Shown piece by piece: positions 40,802-51,402 of a DNA stretch of 64,000 nucleotides (position 1 is the first letter of the stretch; each line of letters starts with the position of its first letter). Under the pieces are notes generated by a model that worked only from the letters and a program-made list of their open reading frames with translations, ran no database searches and was not told where the DNA came from. Source of the stretch: Tamilnaduibacter salinus. GTDB lineage: Bacteria; Pseudomonadota; Gammaproteobacteria; Pseudomonadales; Oleiphilaceae. The stretch is from assembly GCF_003096655.1 (NCBI RefSeq), contig NZ_QEKQ01000010.1, forward strand, positions 1-64,000, given 5' to 3'. A program made the translations under genes and the position numbers.

Positions 40802-42094
40802 ATGAATGCCAAGATCCAAGACAACCTGGACGAAGCCCAGCCAACCGAGACCAATCAGAAGGGCCGCTCCTGGCGGGACCCGAAGCGCTACCTCTGGCTG
40901 ATGGGCCCCGCCCTGCCGGGCATTGGCCTGGTGGCCCTGAGTGGCTATGCCATTGCACCGAAGAAGCTGCGCGGTCTGGCCTGGACCGGCCCGGCACTGG
41001 TGCACGGCATCATCCCCGCGCTGGATCGCGCGATTGGCGAGGACCCGAGCAACCCGCCCGATTCCGCGGTCAGCGAATTGGAAGCAGACAAGTACTACGA
41101 GCGCATCGTGAAGGCGTTCATTCCAACCCAGTACGCCGTGACAGCGCTTGGCGCCTGGCTGGCCAGCCGCAAGAAGACGCCGACGTCCGACAAGCTCGGA
41201 CTGACTCTGACAGTGGGCGCGATCAACGGCATCGGCATCAACACCGCCCACGAACTGGGCCATAAGCCGGAGAAGAGCAAGAAGCTGCTGGCGATGATGG
41301 CGCTGGCACCGACCGGTTACACCCACTTCGTGGTCGAGCACAACTTCGGCCACCATAAGCGCGTTGCGACGCCGGAAGACCCGGCCAGCAGCCGCATGGG
41401 CGAAAGCTTCTGGAAGTTCCTGCCGCGCACGGTCGTCGGCGGCATCAAGTCCGCCGTGGAGATCGAGAAGGCCCGACTCAAGCGCCGTGGCAAAGGGTTC
41501 TGGTCACTGGACAACGAGCTGCTTCAGGGCTGGGCCATGAGTGCCGGCTTCTTCGGCGCCACGACCCTGGTCTGTGGCCCCCGCGCCATTCCGTTCCTGG
41601 CCGGTCAGGCGGTTTACGGTGCCAGCCTGCTGGAGACGGTCAACTACCTGGAACATTACGGCCTGAAACGCGAGCAGAAAGAGAACGGTCGGTACGAGCG
41701 CACCCAGCCGGAGCACAGTTGGAACAGCAACCACACAGTGACGAACCTGTTCCTCTATCAGCTCCAGCGCCACTCGGACCACCATGCGCACCCGACCCGG
41801 AGCTTCCAGGCCCTGCGGCACTTCAAAGAGGCACCGCAGCTGCCGGGTGGGTATGCCTCCATGCTGCTCCCCGCGTATCTACCGTCCTGGTGGTACGAGA
41901 TGATGGACAAGCGCGTTATCGACCACTACGAGGGCGACCTCAGCAAGATCAACTGGGACCCGGACCGCAAGGAAGAGCTGATCGCGAAATACGCCGACTA
42001 CGCAGAAGCGGTGGCCGAAAAAGCTCGGGCGGATCGCAAAGCGGCCACCGAAACAGAGAACGACACTCCCGCACAGGAATCCGCAACGGCCTGA
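40802..42094 (+). CDS. alkB: Alkane 1-monooxygenase
   Basis: Integral-membrane di-iron alkane hydroxylase of 430 residues. AAGGAG precedes ATG at 40802 by nine bases; the longer open frame starts at 40754 in AT-rich promoter DNA. Histidine boxes are HELGH (150-154), EHNFGHH (179-185) and LQRHSDHHAH (321-330), with the alkane-hydroxylase signature NYLEHYGL at 281-288. It oxidises medium-chain n-alkanes to 1-alkanols with electrons from rubredoxin. No rubredoxin, rubredoxin reductase or AlkS lies in the window. A Lys/Asp/Glu-rich C-terminal tail of about 55 residues is typical of marine AlkB. It has its own terminator. Confidence 0.95.
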   Translation: MNAKIQDNLDEAQPTETNQKGRSWRDPKRYLWLMGPALPGIGLVALSGYAIAPKKLRGLAWTGPALVHGIIPALDRAIGEDPSNPPDSAVSELEADKYYERIVKAFIPTQYAVTALGAWLASRKKTPTSDKLGLTLTVGAINGIGINTAHELGHKPEKSKKLLAMMALAPTGYTHFVVEHNFGHHKRVATPEDPASSRMGESFWKFLPRTVVGGIKSAVEIEKARLKRRGKGFWSLDNELLQGWAMSAGFFGATTLVCGPRAIPFLAGQAVYGASLLETVNYLEHYGLKREQKENGRYERTQPEHSWNSNHTVTNLFLYQLQRHSDHHAHPTRSFQALRHFKEAPQLPGGYASMLLPAYLPSWWYEMMDKRVIDHYEGDLSKINWDPDRKEELIAKYADYAEAVAEKARADRKAATETENDTPAQESATA

Positions 42095-42118
42095 TGCTAA
42101 TCCGCCCACTCGGTGACG

Positions 42119-42154
42119 AGCCCCGATCCGGTCCTGCCCGGCCGGGGCTTTTTT
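42119..42154 (+). terminator. Intrinsic terminator of alkB
   Basis: AGCCCCG and CGGGGCT stem (with inner partial pairing) followed by TTTTT, 25 bp after the stop. Confidence 0.85.
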
Positions 42155-42272
42155 GCTGTTCCTACCATCCAGAGGCCCGTTCGCGACGTATCCCCGCCTG
42201 TTCGTACAATCCGCGACCGCAACACTTTGACCCGGTCAATCAACTCAGATAGCCTCCGCGGCCCTTTCCCTG

Positions 42273-43844
42273 ATGGATAGCTCCCTAATGTCATCTCCGA
42301 ACACCCTGTCTTCCGCCGCGAGCGAGCGGCCACAGGCTGGTACGGACCGTCTGGTCCTCAGCCTCACCATTGGCTTTATCGTGCTCTTCGTCGGCGCCTC
42401 GATTTACGACTCGAAGTGGCTCGCTTCTCTGATTGGCGAGGGCTTCACCTGGACGGCCGCCTACTTTGGTTCCTTCTTTCAGCTTCTTCTTCTGGGCACC
42501 TTTTTTGTGGCCATGGCGGTCGCACTCGGCAAAAGCGCACAGGCTCGCCTCGGCGGTCTGGATCGACCGGAAATCGGCCGGTTCCGCTGGCTGTCGATGA
42601 TCCTGTGCACGCTCCTCGCCGGTGGCGGCGTGTTCTTCGCCGCTGGCGAGCCCGTCTACCACTTTCTGGTTTCGCCTCCCGCAACAGCCACCGAGGCTGG
42701 CACGCCCGCCGCCGTCGCGCCTGCCATGGCACAGTCCTTCATGCACTGGGGGGTGCTCGCCTGGGCGGTGCTCGGATCGCTAACGGCCGTTGTGCTTGCC
42801 CGGGCCCATTACGGTCAGGGCAAACCGCTGCAACCGCGAACGCTGCTGTTTCCGGTGTTCGGTGAGCGTGCTATTCAGGGCAAACTGGGCGCGATCATCG
42901 ACGCCTGCTGCGTCATTGCCGTCGTCGCTGGTACGGTCGGCCCGATCGGGTTTCTGGCCACGCAGATGAGCTTCGGCATGAGCGAGCTGTTCGGTCTGAG
43001 CGACGGCTTCCGGACGCAGTTGATCGTTCTGGTCGTGCTGGCTGCCGTGTATATGACCTCCGCCATGACCGGCCTTCACCGGGGCATCCAGATGCTGAGC
43101 CGTTTCAACGTCTTCCTGGCGCTGGCGATTGCCGCCGTGATCATTGTTTTTGGTCCCACACTGTTTCTCGCCGACACGTACCTCCAGTCCATGGGTGCCT
43201 ACGTCGACGACTTCTTCACCATGGCAACGATGACCTCCCAGTCCGCCCCGGACTGGTGGATGAAGTGGTGGACCGTCTTTTTCTTCGCCTGGTTTATCGG
43301 TTACACACCGCTGATGGCGGTGTTCGTGGCGCGGATTTCCCGGGGCCGGACCATCCGCGAGACCATTCTCGCCGTGGCGATTCTCGCCCCCGTTGCCACG
43401 ACCCTGTGGTTCACCCTGCTGGGCGGCTCCGGCATCTACTACCAGCTCAATGGCGTGTTCGACCTGACCAACGCCCTGTCCAACTTCCAGTTCGACGTCG
43501 CGACACTCACCGTGGCGCAGGCCCTGCCCGGCGGCACGTTCATGGCGGCCGCGATCCTGCTGCTCACGACGATTTTCGTGGCGACGACCGGTGACTCCAT
43601 GAGCTACGCCATTGCAATGGTCGGCTCCGGGCATGACGAACCGCATCCAGGTGTGCGGGTGTTCTGGGGTGGCGCCATGGCGCTGATGGCGGCGCTACTG
43701 CTCTACATGGGCGCCGGTCAGATTGGCGTGCTGCAGCAGTTTATCGTGCTGACCGCCATCCCGGTGTCGTTCATCATCCTGCCCTCACTCTGGACCGGTC
43801 CGCGCGCGGCCCGGGCGCTCGCCGAGGAGCAGGGGCTGGTCTAA
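42273..43844 (+). CDS. BCCT-family transporter
   Basis: Membrane protein of 523 residues with twelve helices. The BCCT signature is WWTVFFFAWFIGYTPLMAVFVARISRGRTIRE, and the Trp-rich segment DWWMKWW precedes it, as in betaine-choline-carnitine transporters. It probably imports a quaternary ammonium or related compatible solute with sodium or protons, which fits a marine or saline habitat. The long osmosensory C-terminal tail of BetP-like proteins is missing, so it is of the shorter form. Its 3' end overlaps the convergent eIF2B-like gene by 4 bp. Confidence 0.92.
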   Translation: MDSSLMSSPNTLSSAASERPQAGTDRLVLSLTIGFIVLFVGASIYDSKWLASLIGEGFTWTAAYFGSFFQLLLLGTFFVAMAVALGKSAQARLGGLDRPEIGRFRWLSMILCTLLAGGGVFFAAGEPVYHFLVSPPATATEAGTPAAVAPAMAQSFMHWGVLAWAVLGSLTAVVLARAHYGQGKPLQPRTLLFPVFGERAIQGKLGAIIDACCVIAVVAGTVGPIGFLATQMSFGMSELFGLSDGFRTQLIVLVVLAAVYMTSAMTGLHRGIQMLSRFNVFLALAIAAVIIVFGPTLFLADTYLQSMGAYVDDFFTMATMTSQSAPDWWMKWWTVFFFAWFIGYTPLMAVFVARISRGRTIRETILAVAILAPVATTLWFTLLGGSGIYYQLNGVFDLTNALSNFQFDVATLTVAQALPGGTFMAAAILLLTTIFVATTGDSMSYAIAMVGSGHDEPHPGVRVFWGGAMALMAALLLYMGAGQIGVLQQFIVLTAIPVSFIILPSLWTGPRAARALAEEQGLV

Positions 43845-44629
43845 CGATCTCCATCAGCCGATCCCGCGGCCACCCCCGGGTCGGCTGATGCCATTCCTTC
43901 TCCGGTCACCAGCATGACGCCCGGCTGCCAGGGGACCGCCTCGAACAGCGCATCGGAATGTCTGAGTCGACAGACACGCTTGCGCGGATCACCGAGCACG
44001 TAGACTGGCTTCCCCAACGCGAGTAGCGTCGCCACTAGGCCGGCACTCCCCACCTTATTCACAAACATTTCAGCGGTGTATTGATCCATCCCAAGAACCA
44101 GGGCCGTGACATCGGCAAGGTCATGATCGGCGGGCCGGTCCGGAACCAGCTCCGCCTCAATTCCATGTCTGCGCAATTCCTTCAACGCCGCGCGGCCTTC
44201 ACCTCCGGGGTGGGACTCGGTCTGCCAGACCGACAGATCGACACCGGACTCCAACAAACCGACAAGCGCATCAATCACGACCTGACTGTGGCTGTGCGTC
44301 AGCAGCCGGACCGGACCGGTATCAAGCTGGTCTGTGAGCGTCTGGACCACGCGCTCAGGAACACGGGACCAATAATGCTCATACGCTTGCAGTGCTCCAA
44401 AAAAGTCGCCCCCAAGGGTCGGCTCCAATGCGTCCAGAAAATGGTGAACGACGGCCATTGACCGGTCGATGGCCCGGAACCGACCGAAGGCATCGCGCAG
44501 ACGCCCGGTCGCCTGTGGATCGCCCCTCAGCGACCGGCAGGCGCGGATCATCTCCGCCACCAGCCACGAGGAGCCGTGTTGGCGATCCGCGATGATGCGA
44601 TCAACGTCGGATTCAAAGGTCACGATCAA
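43841..44629 (-). CDS. eIF2B/MtnA-like sugar-phosphate isomerase family protein
   Basis: Protein of 262 residues of the IF-2B superfamily (MtnA, ribose-1,5-bisphosphate isomerase, eIF2B subunits). Conserved blocks are VRLLTHSHSQVVIDAL, WQTESHPGGEGRAALKELRRHGIEAELVPD, and LVLGMDQYTAEMFVNKVGSAGLVATLLALGKPVYVLGD, with the substrate-binding Asp in GMDQ. The catalytic Cys seen in MtnA is a Ser in the THSHS segment, so isomerase chemistry is in doubt or differs. Start is TTG at 44629, overlapping the upstream stop as TTGA, so it is co-translated with the haem-monooxygenase-like gene. The role is unknown. Confidence 0.8.
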   Translation of the reverse strand: MIVTFESDVDRIIADRQHGSSWLVAEMIRACRSLRGDPQATGRLRDAFGRFRAIDRSMAVVHHFLDALEPTLGGDFFGALQAYEHYWSRVPERVVQTLTDQLDTGPVRLLTHSHSQVVIDALVGLLESGVDLSVWQTESHPGGEGRAALKELRRHGIEAELVPDRPADHDLADVTALVLGMDQYTAEMFVNKVGSAGLVATLLALGKPVYVLGDPRKRVCRLRHSDALFEAVPWQPGVMLVTGEGMASADPGVAAGSADGDR

Positions 44630-44931
44630 CCCACGGCGATGTCGAAGCCTTCGAATTCCGGGGGGCCCAGGTACATGTGTTTGTTGTCACCGGCGTTGCG
44701 GTGAGCGGCCTTGAACGACTCGGACTTCGTCCAGTTCTCGAAGGCCTCCCGGGACTCCCAGATGGTGTGGGAGGCGTAGAGTGTGTGGTCCTCACGTTCC
44801 GGGCCGCGCAGGAGCTTGAACTCACGGAAGCCGGGGACACCTTCCAGGTGACTGTCACGATTGCGCCAGACGTCTTCAAAAGCGGCTTCTTCGCCGGGCG
44901 TGATCCGGAATCGATTCATTGCGATAAACAT
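44626..44931 (-). CDS. Antibiotic-biosynthesis/haem-degrading monooxygenase-like protein
   Basis: ABM-fold protein of 101 residues. Start at 44931 has AAGGAG six bases upstream. The motif set FIAMNRFRITPGEEAAFEDVWRNRDSHLEGVPGFREFKLLRG and LYASHTIWESREAFENWTKSESFKAAH is typical of IsdG/HmoA-like proteins; Asn, Trp and His positions of haem monooxygenases are present (N in MNRF, W in ENWTKS, H in KAAHRN). A role in haem breakdown for iron is possible. It starts the two-gene unit with the eIF2B-like gene, an odd pairing. Confidence 0.85.
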   Translation of the reverse strand: MFIAMNRFRITPGEEAAFEDVWRNRDSHLEGVPGFREFKLLRGPEREDHTLYASHTIWESREAFENWTKSESFKAAHRNAGDNKHMYLGPPEFEGFDIAVG

Positions 44932-44990
44932 AGATTCTCCTTGGCTGTGGACATTCGGTACCATTGTTCTTCGGAACGTACGAAGGGACG

Positions 44991-45767
44991 TTGACTATCG
45001 CTTACTGTCATCCGCACGTGCAACGATATCGGCTTTGTCTGTGGGCATTGGCGCTTCTGATCACCACCGGCGGCTGTACCACGACGCAGCCATCACCGGA
45101 GGTCGCCACAGGCGAATGCGTGGTGCTGGTCCACGGCCTCTGGCGCAACGCGTGGGCGATGCAACCGCTGGCCAACAGCCTCAGGGAAAGCGGTTTCCAC
45201 ACCGTCAGTATCGATTACGATTCCACCGGCAAGGCCCTGGAGGCGGTCGCCAAAGAGGAAATGGCGGAAGCGGTCCGGCAATGCCAGACGCTGACGAGTG
45301 GCCCCGTCCATCTGGTCACCCACAGTATGGGCGGCCTCGCCGCTCGTTATTACCTGGCCACCCACGCCCTCCCGCCCGGAGGACGCGTCGTTATGCTCGC
45401 GCCACCCAATGATGGCTCCTCTGTGGTGAGCCATTTCGAGGGGCACCCGCTTCTGGCGTGCCTGATCGGCAGCGCCGCTGCCCCGTTGAGCGAATCCCGG
45501 CCACAGCGACTGCCGGGCGCCACGCTGACGACGCCGATCGGCGTCATCGCCGGTAACAACAATCCGTCGCCGGTGCCCATTCCTTTCCTGGACTCACCGA
45601 ATGACAGCACGGTCTCCGTCGCCTCCACGCTTCTGGACGGCATGGACGATTTTATTGTGCTCCCCGAATCCCATGTATCGATCCGACGTTCGGAAACGGT
45701 GCACCGTCAGATCCGCGCGTTTCTCAGACAGGGTCGGTTCGAGATCGATCCAACCACACCCCCCTGA
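44991..45767 (+). CDS. Alpha/beta hydrolase lipoprotein (lipase-like)
   Basis: Serine esterase or lipase of about 258 residues. TTG at 44991 has AAGGGA just upstream and begins a signal that ends with the lipobox TTGGC; TTG at 44964 is another possible start. The oxyanion region is VLVHGLWRNAWAMQPL, the nucleophile elbow HSMGG (Ser about 112), and the late Asp/His are in NDSTVSV and PESHVSIRR. This is the pattern of membrane-anchored LipA-like/PGAP1-like acylhydrolases. It is divergent from the ABM gene and convergent with the flavoprotein. The substrate is unknown. Confidence 0.85.
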   Translation: MTIAYCHPHVQRYRLCLWALALLITTGGCTTTQPSPEVATGECVVLVHGLWRNAWAMQPLANSLRESGFHTVSIDYDSTGKALEAVAKEEMAEAVRQCQTLTSGPVHLVTHSMGGLAARYYLATHALPPGGRVVMLAPPNDGSSVVSHFEGHPLLACLIGSAAAPLSESRPQRLPGATLTTPIGVIAGNNNPSPVPIPFLDSPNDSTVSVASTLLDGMDDFIVLPESHVSIRRSETVHRQIRAFLRQGRFEIDPTTPP

Positions 45768-45779
45768 TCCGGTGGGCCG

Positions 45780-47438
<1,659 letters not shown>

Positions 47439-47799
47439 AGTTGCCTCATTCTTATGGTTGTTGATCGGTTGTCCGCTGAAATTAGAGAAAAGCCGTCGAC
47501 CATTCAATACACATCCCGTATTCCACTGTCGCAATCGCTCCTGGATACGCCAAACAAAATCCGAACAAGCATTCGGTTGACTTCGCGGGCGCGCTCATGA
47601 GGCAGCGTGATGGCAGCCACACTGTTCGTCGCCAGACCCCGTGGTTGAGGCGTTTCGGGGCAGTCGATGGCATTACCCTTACCGAACCGGAGCGCCCTCG
47701 TAGGGCGAATGGCTCCGAATTGAACCCGAACACAAAAGCGCCCTAGCCTGAATGCTAGAAAATACCTCACTTTTTCGTTTTCCAATGCAGGTAGTCGAC
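47439..47799. other. Intergenic region between divergent flavoprotein and PF10118 genes
   Basis: No gene found. The only structure noted is a short inverted repeat CCGAA-N6-TTCGG at 47561-47576 in an AT-richer patch, a possible operator. The divergent promoters of both genes must lie here. Confidence 0.5.
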
Positions 47800-48738
47800 A
47801 TGACCGCAGCCACAATGACGCCGCCTCAAGCCCGAGAGCACACCACGGATCAGGACCGGCCGGACATTCCCATCCGCCACATGAATTTCGGGTTCGACGC
47901 CAAGGAGGCCGACACCCGGTTCTTCGTCAATACGGAGCTGGCCAGCGCCTACTTCGAGGCCCTGTCGATTTTCCTGACCTACGGCGAGGATCTGGTGATC
48001 GAAACCGCCCGCTATCACCGGGATCTCATCAAGGATCCGTATCTGAAACAGCGCGTGACGGCACTCATCGGTCAGGAAGCGCTGCACTCCAAGGTCCATG
48101 AAGAGTGGAATGAGGTGCTGAAAGCGCACCGGTTCCCCGTCACCTTTTACCGGTTCCTGGCCCGCAATGTGTTCGATCACGGCTTCCGGCGTTTTCCTCA
48201 GCCAATGAAACTGTCACTGATGGCGGGGATCGAACACTTCACCGCCGTGCTTGCCGAGTTCATGATGAAGCACGAGGCGCACTTTTTTCACAGCGAGGAC
48301 GAAAAACAGCGCGCACTCTGGATGTGGCACATGCTGGAGGAGTCCGAGCACAAGGACATTGCCTATGATGTCTTCGAGCAACTGTCCGGCAACTATCCAC
48401 TGCGCATCAGCGGGTTCGCGATGGCGCTGGTGACCATCTGGTTCCTGGTGCCGCTGGGCGGCGTCCTGATTCCGTTTATCCGCAAGCCCCGCAACCTGAT
48501 CAGCCTGAGCTTCTGGAAAGACGCCAAACGCAGTCTCGATCTGATCGTCGGTCGCAAGGACGGCGTCTATGGCAGCACCATCAGTCACGTCTTTGACTAC
48601 CTGCGCCCGGATTTCCACCCCAACGACCACGACACGTCGGAGTATCTGGCGTACTACAAGGAGCGTCTCCTCGACCCGGAAAAGGGCCTGCTGACGCCCT
48701 ACCTGACCAAAGAGGTGGTGCCGCCCGTCCGGGCCTGA
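47800..48738 (+). CDS. PF10118-type metal-dependent hydrolase, paralogue 2
   Basis: Protein of 312 residues. Start at 47800 is chosen for a GCAGGTAG ribosome site; the frame is open from 47752. Di-iron-type motifs are IGQEALHSKVHEEW, AGIEHFTAV and LEESEHKDIAYDVFEQL. A hydrophobic segment GFAMALVTIWFLVPLGGVLIPF follows and DYLRPDFHPNDHDTSEY closes the shared pattern. It is about 35 residues longer than the 31404 copy. It is followed by a BVMO gene on the same strand with a terminator between them. Its role may lie in the same lipid or ketone metabolism. Confidence 0.88.
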   Translation: MTAATMTPPQAREHTTDQDRPDIPIRHMNFGFDAKEADTRFFVNTELASAYFEALSIFLTYGEDLVIETARYHRDLIKDPYLKQRVTALIGQEALHSKVHEEWNEVLKAHRFPVTFYRFLARNVFDHGFRRFPQPMKLSLMAGIEHFTAVLAEFMMKHEAHFFHSEDEKQRALWMWHMLEESEHKDIAYDVFEQLSGNYPLRISGFAMALVTIWFLVPLGGVLIPFIRKPRNLISLSFWKDAKRSLDLIVGRKDGVYGSTISHVFDYLRPDFHPNDHDTSEYLAYYKERLLDPEKGLLTPYLTKEVVPPVRA

Positions 48739-48761
48739 TCCAACCACACAACTTGATAAAC

Positions 48762-48783
48762 GGCCCGGGATCCGGGCCTTTTA
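48762..48783 (+). terminator. Terminator between PF10118 paralogue 2 and BVMO 2
   Basis: GGCCCGG, GAT loop, CCGGGCC then TTTTA. The stem is 7 bp. It would limit read-through into the monooxygenase gene 27 bp beyond. Confidence 0.75.
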
Positions 48784-48809
48784 CGCTTTCAGACAGGTGA
48801 ACACGACGC

Positions 48810-50342
48810 ATGGCACGCACAGACTCGCATATCTACGACACCTTCATCGTGGGCGCTGGCATTTCCGGCCTGGCCGCCGCGATCAAGCTCAGGGAAACGG
48901 GCTACGACAACTTCCGCATTATTGAAAAAGCGGACCGGGTCGGAGGGACCTGGCGCGAGAACACCTATCCCGGTTGTGGATGCGATGTGCCCTCATCGCT
49001 CTACTCCTATTCGTTCGCCCCAAGCAGCAAGTGGAGCCACCTGTTTGCCAAGCAACCGGAAATCCTGAACTATCTCGAAGAGGTCAGCGATCACTACGGC
49101 ATTACCCCGCTGATTGAGTTCAACAACGCTCTGGACGAGGCGGCCTGGGACGAAGACCGGCATCTGTGGCGCCTGGACACCACCAACGGCCAGTACCTGG
49201 CCCGCTCCGTGGTGTTCGCAACCGGCCCGATCACCGAACCGCAGACGCCGCCCATCCCCGGCCTGGAAACGTTCAAGGGCGAGATGTTCCATTCAGCGAC
49301 CTGGAACCATGACTACGATCTGACTGGCAAGCGCGTCGCGGTGATTGGCACCGGGGCATCGGCCATTCAGTTCGTCCCGCAGATCCAGCCCAAAGTCAAA
49401 GAACTGCATGTGTTCCAGCGTACGCCACCCTGGGTGCTGCCCAAGCCGGACATGCCACTGGACGAGACCAGCAAGCAGGCCATCGATCGGTTCCCGGTTA
49501 TCCAGCGCACCTGGCGAAAGGCCGTGGCAGGATCCCTGAGCGTGATCAATTTCGGCCTTCGCAACCCGGTGGCCATGAAGCCGGTCAGTGTCGCCGCCAA
49601 GCAACTGCTGCGCCTGCAGATCCGCGACCCGGAACTGAGAAAAGCCGTCACCCCGAACTTCCTGCTCGGCTGCAAGCGCATCCTGTTCGCCAACGACTAC
49701 TACCCGGCGCTTCAGGCGGACAACACCTCACTGATCCCCAGCGGACTGGTTGAGGTGGATGGCAACACGGTCGTTGGCGCCAACGGCGAGCGGCGCGAGG
49801 TGGACGTGATCATCTGGGGCACCGGTTTCGATGTGGCCCACCCGCCCATCGGCAACAAGGTGGTCAACGAGAACGGCGAACGGCTGGCCGACCTCTGGAA
49901 GAACAGCTCTCCGGAAGCCTACCTCGGCACAAGCATCGAAAACACGCCCAACGCCTTTCTGATTCTCGGCCCGAACGTGCTGGTCTACGACTCGTTCATC
50001 CGCCTGGCCGAAGCGCAGCTTGATTACATCATCGATGGCCTGTGGAAGATGAAGGAGAAGCGGGTCAGCAAGTTGAAGATCAAACCCTCGGTGCTCAGTA
50101 AACACAACCGGAAGGTCCAGAAGAACCTGCAGAGCACCGTGTTCAACAGCGGCGGATGCAGCAGCTACTACCTCGATCAGAATGGCCGCAACTTCGCCGC
50201 CTGGCCATGGTCGCTCAGCGCGCTGAAACGCCGCCTGAACGTGTTCCGCCTGAAAGACTACGATGTCGTCTATGGTGAAAAGGCCGAGGTGCGGCCGTTC
50301 AAGAGCGCACACCAGGACAATGTGGCCCACGCCGTTCACTGA
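48810..50342 (+). CDS. Flavin-containing (Baeyer-Villiger-type) monooxygenase 2
   Basis: FAD/NADPH monooxygenase of 510 residues. FAD loop FIVGAGISGLAAAIKL at about 12-27, GGTWRENTYPGCGCDVPSSLYSYSF, fingerprint FKGEMFHSATW (FxGxxxHxxxW), NADPH loop VIGTGASAIQFVPQ. It is a clear paralogue of the 36929 enzyme but has the canonical GGTW where the other has GGCW. A Lys-rich region KEKRVSKLKIKPSVLSKHNRK lies near residue 420. It is preceded by a PF10118 gene. Substrates are unknown; together with AlkB the two enzymes suit subterminal alkane or cyclic-ketone oxidation. Confidence 0.93.
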   Translation: MARTDSHIYDTFIVGAGISGLAAAIKLRETGYDNFRIIEKADRVGGTWRENTYPGCGCDVPSSLYSYSFAPSSKWSHLFAKQPEILNYLEEVSDHYGITPLIEFNNALDEAAWDEDRHLWRLDTTNGQYLARSVVFATGPITEPQTPPIPGLETFKGEMFHSATWNHDYDLTGKRVAVIGTGASAIQFVPQIQPKVKELHVFQRTPPWVLPKPDMPLDETSKQAIDRFPVIQRTWRKAVAGSLSVINFGLRNPVAMKPVSVAAKQLLRLQIRDPELRKAVTPNFLLGCKRILFANDYYPALQADNTSLIPSGLVEVDGNTVVGANGERREVDVIIWGTGFDVAHPPIGNKVVNENGERLADLWKNSSPEAYLGTSIENTPNAFLILGPNVLVYDSFIRLAEAQLDYIIDGLWKMKEKRVSKLKIKPSVLSKHNRKVQKNLQSTVFNSGGCSSYYLDQNGRNFAAWPWSLSALKRRLNVFRLKDYDVVYGEKAEVRPFKSAHQDNVAHAVH

Positions 50343-50343
50343 C

Positions 50344-50369
50344 GGCCCGTTGCATGGCGGGCCCTGTTT
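50344..50369 (+). terminator. Terminator after BVMO 2
   Basis: GGCCCG, 8-nt loop, CGGGCC then CTGTTTG. The stem is short but GC-only and immediately follows the stop. Confidence 0.55.
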
Positions 50370-50467
50370 GGGGGCCCGTCTCCTGGCATGACTTCTACCT
50401 GGAACCACCACACCGGCGGGCTGGCGCCTTGGCCAGAGGCGTCGGCGGTACGCAGTCGATCAACGAA

Positions 50468-50486
50468 TGAACCAGACGGAACACTA
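50468..50486 (+). repeat. Dispersed motif copy upstream of fnr
   Basis: TGAACCAGACGGAACACTA matches the 11949-11967 copy at 18 of 19 positions. It lies 15 bp before the FNR-like box. Confidence 0.5.
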
Positions 50487-50500
50487 GAGGTTTGATATCC

Positions 50501-50514
50501 TTGATTCAGGTCAA
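50501..50514. promoter_or_regulatory. FNR/ANR box upstream of the fnr gene
   Basis: TTGATTCAGGTCAA matches 9 of 10 defined positions of TTGAT-N4-ATCAA. It lies 36 bp before the fnr start codon, so FNR probably regulates its own gene. A further TTGAT half site at 50492 precedes it. Confidence 0.75.
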
Positions 50515-50550
50515 AGAACCGCCCCCTTTCGGCCCCGATTCGAGGTACTC

Positions 50551-51288
50551 ATGGGCGAACGGATTCCCACGCGACACAGCCTTGCCCTTAGCCCCTCCTG
50601 CAACCACTGCAGCCTGAGCAATCTGTGCCTGCCCCTTGCCGTCTCTGACGGCGATATGGGTCGGCTGGACGAAGTGGTCAATCGAGGCGCGGTCTATGAT
50701 CGGGGTCAAGCGATCTTCCAGCAACATACCCCATTCCGCTCCTGCTATGCGGTACGCAGTGGGGCGATCAAGACGAGTGTGGAGACGGCCGAAGGCGACT
50801 ATCAGATCACCGGTTTTTACCTGCCTGGCGAAATCATCGGTCTGGACAGCCTGCACGCCGAGGAATATGCCGGCTCGGCAATCGCTCTGGAGCGCAGCAG
50901 CGTCTGTGAAATCCCTATGGATCAGCTTGAATCGCTGTCGTTTGAGATTCCCACCCTACAGCACCACTTCTTCCAGTTGATGAGCCAGGAGATTCAAAAC
51001 GGGCAGCAGCTCTCGCTGCTCCTGAGCCGGAAGACGGCGGAGGAGCGGCTCGCTTCCCTGCTGCTGTCGTTATCGAGTCGATACGAGCGGCGCCAGATGC
51101 CTCCCACGGCATTCCGCCTCCCGATGGCGAGAAACGATATCGCGAATTTTCTGGGGCTGGCCGTGGAAACCGTGAGTCGGGTTCTCACCCGGTTCCAGAG
51201 CCAGGGTCTGGCAACCATTAACGGTCGTTCCGTTGAGTCGCTCGACCTGGAGGGATTGCACTCGCTCCTCCAGTCCCCTGGAACATAG
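50551..51288 (+). CDS. fnr: FNR/ANR-type oxygen-sensing transcriptional regulator
   Basis: Crp/Fnr-family regulator of 245 residues. Cys17, Cys20 and Cys26 (CNHCSLSNLC) and Cys119 (RSSVCEIP) are the four ligands of the oxygen-labile 4Fe-4S cluster. The effector domain is at about 45-160 and the helix-turn-helix at about 193-216 has FLGLAVETVSRVLTRFQSQGL, with the ETVSR recognition helix of FNR that reads TTGAT-N4-ATCAA. It activates genes at low oxygen. Three matching boxes are in this window (50501, 51324, 56645). In Pseudomonas relatives the same protein is called ANR. Confidence 0.95.
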   Translation: MGERIPTRHSLALSPSCNHCSLSNLCLPLAVSDGDMGRLDEVVNRGAVYDRGQAIFQQHTPFRSCYAVRSGAIKTSVETAEGDYQITGFYLPGEIIGLDSLHAEEYAGSAIALERSSVCEIPMDQLESLSFEIPTLQHHFFQLMSQEIQNGQQLSLLLSRKTAEERLASLLLSLSSRYERRQMPPTAFRLPMARNDIANFLGLAVETVSRVLTRFQSQGLATINGRSVESLDLEGLHSLLQSPGT

Positions 51289-51323
51289 GGCGTTTTGCAG
51301 ACGTCGTCCAGACCGCTCCTGAG

Positions 51324-51337
51324 TTGAGCCAAATCAA
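51324..51337. promoter_or_regulatory. FNR box upstream of ompW
   Basis: TTGAGCCAAATCAA matches 9 of 10 defined FNR positions and lies 66 bp before the ompW start. ompW is FNR-controlled in enterobacteria, so the pairing is credible. Confidence 0.75.
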
Positions 51338-51402
51338 GACACTCAGTCGCCGCACTCTATAGGATGCAACGCAATCCGTTGTCATTCATGAAGGAGTCGG
51401 AC

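Noticed and set aside
42780-43646. Minus-strand frame of 288 residues
   Set aside because: Antisense to the BCCT transporter; low complexity rich in Gly, His and Arg.
50491-50505. Second FNR box TTGAT-ATCC-TTGAT before fnr
   Set aside because: The right half is a direct, not inverted, repeat; the overlapping TTGAT-TCAG-GTCAA fits far better.
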